Assembly: GCF_028288465.1 (NCBI RefSeq)
Contig: NZ_JAQBNR010000074.1
Span: 1 to 64,000, forward strand
DNA length: 64,000 bases
Reading direction: 5' to 3'
DNA from: Ferruginibacter sp.
GTDB taxonomy: Bacteria > Bacteroidota > Bacteroidia > Chitinophagales > Chitinophagaceae
Of the stretch, positions 16,435 through 25,124 are shown piece after piece (the stretch's first letter is position 1; each line of letters opens with the position of its first letter). A model generated the notes under the pieces. It worked only from the letters and a program-made list of their open reading frames with translations. It ran no database searches and had not been told where the DNA came from. The position numbers and the translations under genes were made by a program.

Positions 16435-17841
16435 ATGGCGTTAGAGACAGAAGAAATATCGTTACAACAACAATTTGAAGAAGTAATTGCTTCTGAAGAT
16501 AAACTGCGGATAAAAGAATTTTTAAATGATCAGAACATCAGCGATGTGGCTGATCTCATTTATGAAAACGAAGATTTTGACAGCCAGATCATCAGTCATC
16601 TTTCGCTGCACCGTGCCGCCAGTGTATTTAAAATCCTGGAGCTTTCCACGCAGAAGCGCATCGTTAAAAACCTGCCAGCATTCAATACCGCCGAGCTTTT
16701 AAATGAACTGCCGCCGGATGACCGTACAGCCTTTTTAAGCCTGTTGCCAAGCAACGCAGTTAGGGAATTGGTCAAGACATTGAATCCTGAAGAAAGGCGT
16801 GTAACCCTGGCTTTACTTGGTTATCCGGAAGGCAGCGTGGGCAGGCTGATGACGCCTGATTACATCTATGTATACGAACATGATACGGTTGAAGATGTAT
16901 TAAACACCATCCGTAAATACGCCAAAAACAGCGAAACCATTGACGTTATTTATGTGATCAATGATAAAGGAGAGTTGCTGGATGATATTCGTATCAAGGA
17001 TTTTATCATGGCTTCGGCAGATAAGAGAGTGGATGAATTAATGGATGGCAGGGTAATAACACTGCATGCTGAAGACGACCAGGAGGTTGCCAATGAAGCA
17101 TTTAAAATGAATAACAGGGTGGCTTTGCCGGTAGTAAGCCGCAGTAATAAATTGCTCGGCATTGTTACGATTGATGACGTACTGTGGGTAGCCAATGAAG
17201 AGTTTAGCGAAGACATGCAGAAGATGGGTGGTACAGAGGCCCTGGACGAGCCTTACCTGGATACCCCATTCATCAAACTGATGAAAAAGAGGGCGGGTTG
17301 GCTGATTGTGTTGTTTTTTGGAGAATTACTTACCGCCACTGCCCTGGCTTATTTTAACGATGAAATTTCAAAAGCAACTGTGCTTGTAATGTTTATGCCA
17401 TTGATTGCTTCAAGTGGTGGTAACAGCGGTTCGCAGGCCTCCACCCTCATTATACAGGCGATGGCCGTGGGCGAAGTATCACTGGCAGATTGGTGGCGTG
17501 TGATGCGGAGGGAAATTTTTAGCGGCCTTACACTGGGAGGCATTTTAGGCCTGATTGGTTTTATCAGAATCTGCCTGTGGCACATACTGATGAGCCATGG
17601 CATTTTACAGGATTTATATGGCATTCACTGGTTACTCGTGGCCATTAGCGTGGGCGTATCGCTGGTTGGTGTGGTACTGTGGGGTACCATTACAGGATCC
17701 ATGCTGCCGCTTATTTTAAAAAGATTGGGTGCTGATCCTGCGGTGAGTTCTGCGCCATTTGTAGCCACCTTGGTAGACGTGACTGGCCTGATTATTTATT
17801 TTTCCGTAGCCTATTTATTTTTAAAAGGTATTTTATTGTAA
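16435..17841 (+). CDS. mgtE: Magnesium transporter MgtE
   Basis: A 468-residue protein with the full MgtE layout: cytosolic N domain (about residues 1-135, with ELLNELPPDDRTAFLSLLP), two CBS domains (about 140-265, starting VGRLMTPDYIYV) and five membrane helices after about residue 285. The pore region includes MFMPLIASSGGNSGSQASTLIIQAMAVGE. It imports Mg2+ (or other divalent ions) and gates by Mg2+ binding to the N/CBS part. The 244-base upstream gap contains no Mg-riboswitch that I can recognise. Its 3' end overlaps the convergent phosphatase gene by nine bases. Confidence 0.96.
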   Translation: MALETEEISLQQQFEEVIASEDKLRIKEFLNDQNISDVADLIYENEDFDSQIISHLSLHRAASVFKILELSTQKRIVKNLPAFNTAELLNELPPDDRTAFLSLLPSNAVRELVKTLNPEERRVTLALLGYPEGSVGRLMTPDYIYVYEHDTVEDVLNTIRKYAKNSETIDVIYVINDKGELLDDIRIKDFIMASADKRVDELMDGRVITLHAEDDQEVANEAFKMNNRVALPVVSRSNKLLGIVTIDDVLWVANEEFSEDMQKMGGTEALDEPYLDTPFIKLMKKRAGWLIVLFFGELLTATALAYFNDEISKATVLVMFMPLIASSGGNSGSQASTLIIQAMAVGEVSLADWWRVMRREIFSGLTLGGILGLIGFIRICLWHILMSHGILQDLYGIHWLLVAISVGVSLVGVVLWGTITGSMLPLILKRLGADPAVSSAPFVATLVDVTGLIIYFSVAYLFLKGILL

Positions 17842-18390
17842 GGGCTGCATGGTATTGATGCCTGTTGCTTTTGCTGGCTTTGTGCCATACTTTAAGGTGC
17901 TAAGTTGTGCTTTCCCTTTCCTGTATTTCACCACAAATAAATTATCAAATTCATTATCTGCAATAGGTTTTACCGGTTGCGTTACGCCTAGTTTTTTTAT
18001 AAGAATGGGTATCGTATTACTGTGGCCGATGACAAGAATTGTTTTTCCAAAATCATTGTGGGCAGCCATTTTTTCAAGCAGGCTTATGCCGGTTGTATCT
18101 GCCAGGTACTGCACTGTATCTATATTCTGTTGAATACGCATGCTATCTGCCGTCATTTGGGTGCGGCGAAACTGTGTTACATAGATATGCTGAACTTTTT
18201 TACTTTTCACCACTTTTAGCAAATCACCGGCTCTTTGCTTACCGGCTGTTGTCAACACCGGGTCATTACCGCTTTCTTTTTCTCCATGCCGCACAAGGTA
18301 GATCACCGTGCCATTCGCCAGTGCCCTGTTTTGTGCCCGGGCTGAGCAGTGCATCAAAAAAACAATAACTAAAATTGAATATAATTTCAT
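17833..18390 (-). CDS. Exported histidine phosphatase family protein
   Basis: A 185-residue protein with signal peptide MKLYSILVIVFLMHCSARAQ and the phosphoglycerate-mutase-like motif VIYLVRHGEKE (catalytic His35). A second histidine sits in ILVIGHSNTIPILIKKLG. TQFRRTQMTAD follows the family pattern for the substrate arginine. The signal peptide places it outside the cytoplasm, so it may act on phosphate esters in the periplasm. It converges on mgtE with a nine-base overlap. Confidence 0.85.
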   Translation of the reverse strand: MKLYSILVIVFLMHCSARAQNRALANGTVIYLVRHGEKESGNDPVLTTAGKQRAGDLLKVVKSKKVQHIYVTQFRRTQMTADSMRIQQNIDTVQYLADTTGISLLEKMAAHNDFGKTILVIGHSNTIPILIKKLGVTQPVKPIADNEFDNLFVVKYRKGKAQLSTLKYGTKPAKATGINTMQPLQ

Positions 18391-18498
18391 GTAGCTGCTT
18401 TACTGCTCAAATGTAGTTAAGCCTTTGTGAATAGCACTGCCCGGACTGGAATAAAAAATTATATTGACCGCATTTTGTTAATTTGCAAATTAAACCAT

Positions 18499-18585
18499 CC
18501 CGGCACTATTGGTGGAAGCTCCCTGTAAGCATTTAGGTACAAGTGTGCGACGCCAATGAAGCTAAATAGTTAATCTGCTGCCGGG
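18499..18585 (+). promoter_or_regulatory. Possible structured RNA leader of glmS
   Basis: Two nested helices can form upstream of glmS. P1 is CCCGGCA (18499-18505) with TGCCGGG (18579-18585), seven perfect pairs. P2 is ATTGGTG (18508-18514) with CGCCAAT (18551-18557), seven pairs with one G-U. The first strands are two bases apart, while the second strands are separated by 21 bases. It is not the glmS ribozyme and I match it to no known riboswitch. No T-run follows P1, so any control would be of translation, as P1 ends 15 bases before the ATG. Confidence 0.4.
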
Positions 18586-18599
18586 CTAAAAAAATTTAT

Positions 18600-20435
18600 A
18601 TGTGTGGAATTGTAGGATATACCGGCCCCAGGGAAGCATACCCTGTAGTAATTAAAGGATTAAAAAGACTGGAATACCGGGGCTATGATAGTACCGGTGT
18701 TGCCCTGTTAAACGGCACGGTTAAAGTTTATAAGAAAAAGGGCCGTGTAGCTGAACTGGAAGATTATGCAGTCGGTAAAGAGTTGCACGCACATACAGGT
18801 ATCGGGCATACAAGATGGGCTACACACGGGGAACCCAGCGACCGGAATGCGCATCCGCATACATCCAGAAGTGGCAAGCTGGCAATGATACACAATGGCA
18901 TCATTGAAAATTATGTGCAGCTTAAAAAAGACCTTGTAAATAAAGGCTACCACTTTACCAGCGATACGGATACGGAAGTGTTGCTGAATTTCATTGAAGA
19001 CATTAAAGAGAATAACAACTGCGGACTGGAAGAAGCCATTCGTATTGCACTAAAAAGGGTAACGGGTGCTTACTGTATTTTACTGATCAACGAAGATGAC
19101 CCGGGCACAATCATCGCCGCACGCAAAGGTAGTCCGTTGGTAATTGGCGTAGGCAAAGGAGAACATTTTTTAGGAAGTGATGCTTCCCCGATGCTGGAAT
19201 ATACCAAAGAAGTGGTGTACGTGAATGACTATGAACTGGCGATTGTAAAACCAGACGAACTGATTCTCAAAAACCTGGGTAATGAAAAAATTACCCCTTT
19301 TATAACCAAGCTGGATATGGACCTGGCCGCTATTGAAATGGGCGGTTACGATCATTTTATGCTGAAGGAGATTTTTGAACAGCCCAGTACCATTCATGAC
19401 TGTTTGCGAGGTCGTTTGGACGCCACAGCAGGTACAATTACCATGAGCGGTGTACAAAATAATATAGAAGCTTTTAAAACGGCACAGCGCATTATAATTG
19501 TTGCCTGTGGTACCAGCTGGCATGCGGGGCTGGTAGCCGAATATGTGATTGAAGAATTGTGCCGGATTCCAGTGGAGGTTGAATATGCTTCCGAGTTCAG
19601 GTACCGCAACCCGGTTATTAATAAAGGCGATATTATTATTGCTATTTCACAAAGCGGAGAAACTGCAGACACACTGGTGGCCATTGAAAAAGCCAAAGAA
19701 CAGGGTGCTGTTATTTTTGGAATTGTAAACGCAGTAGGATCTTCTATTGCAAGGTTAAGCAACGGTGGCGCCTATACGCACGCTGGGCCGGAGATTGGTG
19801 TTGCCAGTACCAAAGCATTTACCGGCCAGCTTGCTGTGCTGACAATGATGGCTTTAAAAATTGCCAAAGAAAAAGGCACGATAACAGATGAACGCTACAG
19901 CAAATTATTGTTCGAACTGGATTCCATTCCTGAAAAAGTGGAAGCTATTTTAAAAGGAGCCAATGCCATTAAAGCGATTGCTGAAAAATACAAAGGCGCA
20001 GCAGACGCCTTGTTTTTAGGACGTGGTTATAATTTTCCGATTGCACTGGAAGGTGCGTTAAAACTGAAAGAGATCAGCTATATACATGCAGAAGGCTATC
20101 CGGCAGCAGAAATGAAACACGGCCCGATAGCATTGGTAACAGAAATTTTACCGGTGGTTTTTGTGGCTACCAAAGACAGTTACCACGAAAAAATTGTGAG
20201 TAACATCCAGGAAATAAAAGCAAGAAAAGGAAAAGTAATCGCCATCATTTCCGAAGGCGATGATGTTATTCCGAGCCTGGCAGACGACGTATTTTTTGTA
20301 CCGCCTGCCGATGAAATTATGGCGCCATTATTAAGCTGCATTCCATTACAATTGCTGTCGTATTATGTAGGCATCGCTAAAGGTGTGGATGTAGATAAGC
20401 CCAGGAACCTGGCAAAAAGTGTGACCGTTGAATAA
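18600..20435 (+). CDS. glmS: Glutamine-fructose-6-phosphate aminotransferase (isomerizing)
   Basis: A 611-residue cytoplasmic enzyme making glucosamine 6-phosphate from fructose 6-phosphate and glutamine, the entry step to UDP-GlcNAc for peptidoglycan and lipid A. The N-terminal glutaminase starts MCGIVGYTG with catalytic Cys2 and has GIGHTRWATHGEPS; two SIS domains follow (VACGTSWHAG, AISQSGETADTL, GRGYNFPIALEGALKLKE), and it ends in DKPRNLAKSVTVE as is typical. It leads a likely operon with the DUF4954 gene and the parvulin. Confidence 0.97.
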   Translation: MCGIVGYTGPREAYPVVIKGLKRLEYRGYDSTGVALLNGTVKVYKKKGRVAELEDYAVGKELHAHTGIGHTRWATHGEPSDRNAHPHTSRSGKLAMIHNGIIENYVQLKKDLVNKGYHFTSDTDTEVLLNFIEDIKENNNCGLEEAIRIALKRVTGAYCILLINEDDPGTIIAARKGSPLVIGVGKGEHFLGSDASPMLEYTKEVVYVNDYELAIVKPDELILKNLGNEKITPFITKLDMDLAAIEMGGYDHFMLKEIFEQPSTIHDCLRGRLDATAGTITMSGVQNNIEAFKTAQRIIIVACGTSWHAGLVAEYVIEELCRIPVEVEYASEFRYRNPVINKGDIIIAISQSGETADTLVAIEKAKEQGAVIFGIVNAVGSSIARLSNGGAYTHAGPEIGVASTKAFTGQLAVLTMMALKIAKEKGTITDERYSKLLFELDSIPEKVEAILKGANAIKAIAEKYKGAADALFLGRGYNFPIALEGALKLKEISYIHAEGYPAAEMKHGPIALVTEILPVVFVATKDSYHEKIVSNIQEIKARKGKVIAIISEGDDVIPSLADDVFFVPPADEIMAPLLSCIPLQLLSYYVGIAKGVDVDKPRNLAKSVTVE

Positions 20436-20568
20436 TGATAATTTTTCAAAAGATACCCGTGAAACTCGATATGTCATAAAAACTGTCAGAATTCACCGGC
20501 AATTAAAAGGACAAACTTCGCATCGAAGGAATTATCAATTTTCGTTATCCAATTATCAATTATTAAGG

Positions 20569-22686
20569 ATGAACATCATACAAAAACACGCCGTAAATAA
20601 CCTGGGGTATAATTTTGTTGAAACACAATATATTCCGGCAGGAAAAGATGAATATTATTTGCGCAATATCCAGAATACGGCTGATACCGTTTATAGAAAA
20701 TTAAACTCGCAGGAAATTGAAACACTGGTTCGCAACCGCAATACATCTGATAACTGGGACCTGATATTTGTCTCTTCTTTCTTCAATGCTGAGCTTGTCA
20801 GAAACTGTAAATTTTATGGGTTGGTACGCATCGGTAACCTGGAGCCTTTTTATCTTGAATTTCATAACCTGCGCATGCCTGTTGGTCTGTATAACAGCAC
20901 AATAATCAGCTGCGATTTGGGTAACAATATTTGCATTGATAACGTCAATTATTTGAGTCATTACATTATTGGCAACGAAGTAATGATTGCCAATGTAAAC
21001 GAAATTGCCGCTACTGACAAAGCAAAATTTGGCAACGGTATCATTACTGAAGGAGAAGAAGAGGAGACGAGAATCTGGATGGAATTATGCAATGAAAATG
21101 GCGGGCGAAAAGTGTTGCCGTTTGACGGCATGCTGCCAGGTGATGCATTTATGTGGAGCAAGTACAGAACCGATGACGCTTTACTGGATAAATTTAAAAC
21201 CTTTACCCTGCAAAAATTTGACAGCCGTCGTGGATACTATGGTAAAATAGGCGACCGGACAGTAATAAAAAACTGCAGGATTATTAAGGATGTTATGATT
21301 GGTACCGACGCCTATTTAAAAGGTGCCAATAAATTAAAAAACCTCACCATTAACAGTGATGCAGAACGCACCTCGCAAATTGGCGAAGGTTGCGAACTGG
21401 TGAATGGTATTGTAGGATACGGGTGCAGGATATTTTACGGCGTTAAGGCAGTCCGTTTTGTAATGGCCAGCCATTCACAATTAAAATATGGCGCCCGGTT
21501 GCTTAACTCTTATTTAGGTAACAATGCTACGATCAGTTGTTGCGAAGTATTAAACTCCCTGATATTTCCGGCCCATGAGCAGCACCATAATAACTCTTTC
21601 TTATGCGCTTCCCTGCTGATGGGGCAGAGCAATATGGCAGCGGGAGCTACCATTGGCAGCAACCACAACAGCCGCAGCCCTGATGGTGAAATTGTTGCCG
21701 GTAGGGGGTTTTGGCCCGGGCTGTGCGTGAGCCTTAAACACAATTCAAAATTTGCTTCGTTTAATATCCTGGCCAAGGGCGATTTTCCTGCGGAACTAAA
21801 TATTCCTTTCCCTTTCAGTTTAGTAAGTAACGATGTGGCCAGGGATGTATTGGTCATCATGCCGGGCTACTGGTTTATGTACAACATGTATGCGCTGGAA
21901 CGCAATGCATGGAAATATGCAGACCGCGACCGGCGCACGGATAAAATTCAACAACTTGAATATGATTATTTAGCACCTGATACCATTAACGAATTGTTTG
22001 ATGCACTTAAAATATTGACTACACTCGAACCAAATGAAGAAGGTATTGCAACAACAAATGGATACGAAAATACAAGCCGTACAATCGAAATAGTAAAGGT
22101 ACCACAGGCCACTACTTTGTTTGCTGAACTAATCCGGTATTATGGCACTATGCAATTGTTGAATCATTTTTTAACCAATAAATTCCGCAGTTTCGATGAA
22201 TTCAAAAAAACACTGTCTGCCAAAATACAACGCAGTACGTGGTTAAACATCGGCGGACAATTGATTCAGCAAACAGAGATGGAAACATTAAAAAGAAATA
22301 TTAAAAGCGGCAAGGTAAAGAGCTGGGAAGAAGTACATCATTTCTACCTAACAGAAGGTGTCAACTACCAGCGTGATAAAATGTATCATGCCTACACTTC
22401 TCTTTTGGAAATACGTTCTATTACCCCAAGGCAGTTTACTGCTGATTATTTTATCAATTTATTGCAACAGGCAGTGGAAACAAAAACCTGGATGTGCAAA
22501 GAAATTTATGAGTCAAGGGCGAAAGACTATACCAACCCTTTCAGAAAGATGGTATACGAAACTACCGAAGAAATGAATAAGGTGGTAGGAAGCCTGGAAG
22601 ACAATTCTTTTATTCAGCAGCAAGCCGGCAAGTTGGATGAATTTAAAAAACTGGTAAAGTCGGTGACCAAAAAATTAAAAGTCTAA
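20569..22686 (+). CDS. DUF4954 family protein with hexapeptide-like repeats
   Basis: A 705-residue protein from the ATG at 20569, preceded by AAGGA; an open frame back to 20428 overlaps glmS and looks untranslated. The region of residues ~110-420 has short isoleucine/glycine-spaced repeats (VIKNCRIIKDVMIGTDAYLKGA, SQIGEGCELVNGIVGYGCRI, ATISCCEVLNSLIFP, AAGATIGSNHNSR), the style of a left-handed beta-helix as in sugar-nucleotide acyl- and pyrophosphorylases. The C-terminal ~230 residues are helical. DUF4954 is known in Bacteroidota without a settled function. Its place right behind glmS hints at aminosugar or UDP-GlcNAc metabolism (inference). Confidence 0.82.
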   Translation: MNIIQKHAVNNLGYNFVETQYIPAGKDEYYLRNIQNTADTVYRKLNSQEIETLVRNRNTSDNWDLIFVSSFFNAELVRNCKFYGLVRIGNLEPFYLEFHNLRMPVGLYNSTIISCDLGNNICIDNVNYLSHYIIGNEVMIANVNEIAATDKAKFGNGIITEGEEEETRIWMELCNENGGRKVLPFDGMLPGDAFMWSKYRTDDALLDKFKTFTLQKFDSRRGYYGKIGDRTVIKNCRIIKDVMIGTDAYLKGANKLKNLTINSDAERTSQIGEGCELVNGIVGYGCRIFYGVKAVRFVMASHSQLKYGARLLNSYLGNNATISCCEVLNSLIFPAHEQHHNNSFLCASLLMGQSNMAAGATIGSNHNSRSPDGEIVAGRGFWPGLCVSLKHNSKFASFNILAKGDFPAELNIPFPFSLVSNDVARDVLVIMPGYWFMYNMYALERNAWKYADRDRRTDKIQQLEYDYLAPDTINELFDALKILTTLEPNEEGIATTNGYENTSRTIEIVKVPQATTLFAELIRYYGTMQLLNHFLTNKFRSFDEFKKTLSAKIQRSTWLNIGGQLIQQTEMETLKRNIKSGKVKSWEEVHHFYLTEGVNYQRDKMYHAYTSLLEIRSITPRQFTADYFINLLQQAVETKTWMCKEIYESRAKDYTNPFRKMVYETTEEMNKVVGSLEDNSFIQQQAGKLDEFKKLVKSVTKKLKV

Positions 22687-22695
22687 AAAAATTCT

Positions 22696-23325
22696 GTGAA
22701 AAAAATTATTCTTGTTGCTGCACTGCTTATTGCAGGTGCAAATGTGTTTGGCCAAACGGTTGCTGAAATGAAAAAAGTCCTGGATACGACCAGCGATCCC
22801 ATTGGCTATGTAAAATATCGGCTGAAGAAAAAATACAAAATTGACACAGTTGCTGTAATGAGCAGCACTTCCTTTTTAGGACTTGCAGACAGCCTTGCTT
22901 ATAAAGGAAAAACAGGCAAAGTATATGGCCCCTGGAAAGGCGCCAACTACCTGATAAAAGTGCTGGCTAAAGTACCCAACACCTATTACCATGTAAGCCA
23001 TATTTTACTTGACACGACGCTGTTTAAAAAGAATTTCGCCGATTCGATGTCCACCTCTATCATCAATAAAATCCAGGCCGGCACCAGTAGTTTTAGTGAT
23101 ATGGCGGCCACCTACAGCGCCGACCGTGGCTCTTCTTCAAATGGCGGGGATCTGGGCTGGTTTGTACGCGGTGCTATGCTGCAGCAATTGGATGCGGCTA
23201 TAGCAGCGCATAAAAAAGGAGATATTTTTAAAGTATGGACACCTGCCGGTTTACATATTGTAACCGTAAAAGACAATCCTAAAAAAGATGTTGGTTTTGC
23301 CTTGTTGTTAAGGGTAATTCTTTAA
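22696..23325 (+). CDS. Exported parvulin-type peptidyl-prolyl isomerase
   Basis: A 209-residue protein starting with GTG at 22696, nine bases after the DUF4954 stop. Signal peptide KKIILVAALLIAGANVFGQ. A rotamase domain covers residues ~95-195: YYHVSHILLDT, FSDMAATYSADRGSSSNGGDLGWFVRGAMLQQLDAA, and GLHIVTVKD. Such proteins help fold outer-membrane and secreted proteins in the periplasm. The N-terminal ~75 residues match no domain I know. The terminal 14 bases of the gene region recur 132 bases downstream. Confidence 0.85.
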   Translation: MKKIILVAALLIAGANVFGQTVAEMKKVLDTTSDPIGYVKYRLKKKYKIDTVAVMSSTSFLGLADSLAYKGKTGKVYGPWKGANYLIKVLAKVPNTYYHVSHILLDTTLFKKNFADSMSTSIINKIQAGTSSFSDMAATYSADRGSSSNGGDLGWFVRGAMLQQLDAAIAAHKKGDIFKVWTPAGLHIVTVKDNPKKDVGFALLLRVIL

Positions 23326-23460
23326 GGGAGAATTGTAATTAAGGTAATTTACTGGAAAACACTGACTATGAAGGAGGTTGACACAAGTAATACATTAGTG
23401 GCTTCATGTAATTATCAATTTTTCATAGTCGGTAATTTGTAGTGCATAATTCTTTAAGGG
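23315..23460. repeat. Direct repeat pair flanking an inverted repeat
   Basis: TAATTCTTTAAGGG occurs at 23315-23328 (overlapping the parvulin stop codon) and again at 23447-23460. Between them GACTATGAA (23364-23372) is the exact inverse complement of TTCATAGTC (23422-23430). It may be the trace of a small local duplication or an inserted miniature element. No transposase lies nearby. Confidence 0.45.
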
Positions 23461-23467
23461 CGTCTTC

Positions 23468-23989
23468 TCAACCATTTAAAAGTTGAGTGTCTTCTTTTGC
23501 TGAGCGCAGCATCTGGCCAAAGTTCATTTTTTTACTAATGGCATTTACTGCCATTGCAATGCGTTTTGTTTTGGTGGGTTCTGTCTTGGCACTTTCGATC
23601 CATTTACTAAAATAGTGCTGGTGCGATTTTGGAAGCGATTGAAAATATTGCATGGCTGCAGGTTCATCCTGCAAACATTCCATCAGCCACTTATTTACTT
23701 CGTAAGGCTTTTTATCTACCGCCAATTGCACCTGCAGTTGGGCCCCTTTTTGTTTACCAATTGCCTTGCGCAGATCGGCTTTCAAAGCCATAATAAAATC
23801 TCCCGCTCCCATCGGGATCAATGCCATACCGCTAATAGGGTGCTCATCCAGCTTACCTTTTACCCTGAACGACTTCTTGTTACCAGGCGATAATTGCTGT
23901 GCCAAAGCAGCCGGAATTACAATGTACGTCCAGCCGGTTTTCTCCCCCTGTTCCCCGAATTTTAATATGGTTGTTGTAAATTGTATCAT
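23468..23989 (-). CDS. DUF1905/YdeI-OmdA domain protein
   Basis: A 173-residue cytoplasmic protein in two parts: a DUF1905 beta-barrel (residues ~1-90: FTTTILKFGEQGEKTGWTYIVIP, KKSFRVKGKLDEHPISGMALIP) and a C-terminal YdeI/OmdA-like helical segment (~120-165: YFQSLPKSHQHYFSKWIESAKTEPTKTKRIAMAV). Proteins with this pairing are common in Bacteroidota; biochemical role not established. It stands alone. Confidence 0.82.
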   Translation of the reverse strand: MIQFTTTILKFGEQGEKTGWTYIVIPAALAQQLSPGNKKSFRVKGKLDEHPISGMALIPMGAGDFIMALKADLRKAIGKQKGAQLQVQLAVDKKPYEVNKWLMECLQDEPAAMQYFQSLPKSHQHYFSKWIESAKTEPTKTKRIAMAVNAISKKMNFGQMLRSAKEDTQLLNG

Positions 23990-24070
23990 TGTTTATTGCT
24001 GCAAATTTCAGCAATATTTCATAAAAACAAAATCACGTTGTTTTAACTTTTGTATACTTAATTTTATTGC

Positions 24071-25036
24071 ATGATACCAGCCACAAAAAAAATAGTACTT
24101 CTTTTACTTGTGTTGATCAGCACAAAATTAATTGCCCAAAACCGCCACGAAGATTTCAGAGTAGTGGATGAATATGTAAAATCGCTGGGCACTTTGGATA
24201 CACTCAATATGGGTACCATCAGCTATATTGTTACCAAAAAATTTCCTGATAATAAAGATAAGGCCAGGGCTATTTTCGACTGGATAGCCAATAACATTGC
24301 CTTTGATTATAAGTCGGCGAAAAAAAATGACAATGAAAAAAATATTGCAGAAGACGTACTGAAATTCAGAAAAGCCACTTCAGCCGGTTATGCGGCCCTG
24401 TTCCAGGATATGTGCAGTGTGGCAAAAATCCGCTGCCTTACAGTAGATGGGTATTTAAGAAACAATGTGGAGCAGTTTACGGATAAGCCGGAAACTTTTA
24501 ACCATACCTGGAACGTGGTGCAATTGGGCACAAGTCCGGAATCGTGGTTTTATGTTGACCCGACTTTGGGCAGTGGTTACACGGATGATAAGCTAACAAC
24601 GTTTACAAAAGAATTTAACGACGCTTACTTTTTTGCAGATAAAACCATTTTTAATTATCAGCATTTACCAGACAATCATGCCTGGTTATTAGGCCCGGGA
24701 ATAAAAAGCAAAAATGATTTTTTCTCGATGCCGTTAGTTAAAAATGCGGCGTACGAATTTGGTGTCGGCAGCTTTTCCCCCAACACTGGTTATATAAAAA
24801 CCAGTACCAGTAAAACAGTACAATTCAGTTGCAGGCTATCGGGTAATACAAATATCGATATTGTGGCCCTGGCTATTGGTGATGAGAAGAAAAAGAAAAT
24901 CAAGACGGTAGATTATACCATCAGCGATGGTGTATTACGCTTCGGCTATAAGTTCGCTGAAGAGATCACCTACCCGGTAACCGTGTTAATCAATAACAAG
25001 CCAGTACTCGGATATTTTGTTGAAGCGACTGAATAG
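24071..25036 (+). CDS. Exported transglutaminase-like protein, catalytic Cys replaced by Ser
   Basis: A 321-residue protein with signal peptide up to about residue 23 (LLLLVLISTKLIAQ). Residues 60-170 follow the transglutaminase/cysteine-protease-like core: ARAIFDWIANNIAFDYKS, then the segment ATSAGYAALFQDMC, VDGYLRN, FNHTWNVVQL and WFYVDPTLGSGY. The usual G-V-C-x-G-Y-A motif here reads A-T-S-A-G-Y-A, so Ser104 (codon TCA) sits in place of the nucleophile cysteine, while His145 and Asp163 remain. It may be catalytically dead or a binding protein. The C-terminal ~130 residues are beta-rich. Confidence 0.82.
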   Translation: MIPATKKIVLLLLVLISTKLIAQNRHEDFRVVDEYVKSLGTLDTLNMGTISYIVTKKFPDNKDKARAIFDWIANNIAFDYKSAKKNDNEKNIAEDVLKFRKATSAGYAALFQDMCSVAKIRCLTVDGYLRNNVEQFTDKPETFNHTWNVVQLGTSPESWFYVDPTLGSGYTDDKLTTFTKEFNDAYFFADKTIFNYQHLPDNHAWLLGPGIKSKNDFFSMPLVKNAAYEFGVGSFSPNTGYIKTSTSKTVQFSCRLSGNTNIDIVALAIGDEKKKKIKTVDYTISDGVLRFGYKFAEEITYPVTVLINNKPVLGYFVEATE

Positions 25037-25092
25037 AGGCTGGATACTGGATAATTCTTGATACTGGATACCTGATACTTGATACAGATTCT
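25036..25092. repeat. Short degenerate GATACTGGATA repeats
   Basis: The gap between two genes holds CTGGATACTGGATA, TTGATACTGGATA, CCTGATACTTGATAC in a row. The unit is about 7-8 bases and drifts. Plausible as slippage-derived filler; I see no coding or promoter role. Confidence 0.55.
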
Positions 25093-25124
25093 CTATACAG
25101 ACTACGCAAAATAACACCCACAAA

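Noticed and set aside
18486..18599. glmS ribozyme
   Set aside because: The sequence lacks the ribozyme's conserved core and the element is a Firmicutes feature; only a two-helix fold is seen.
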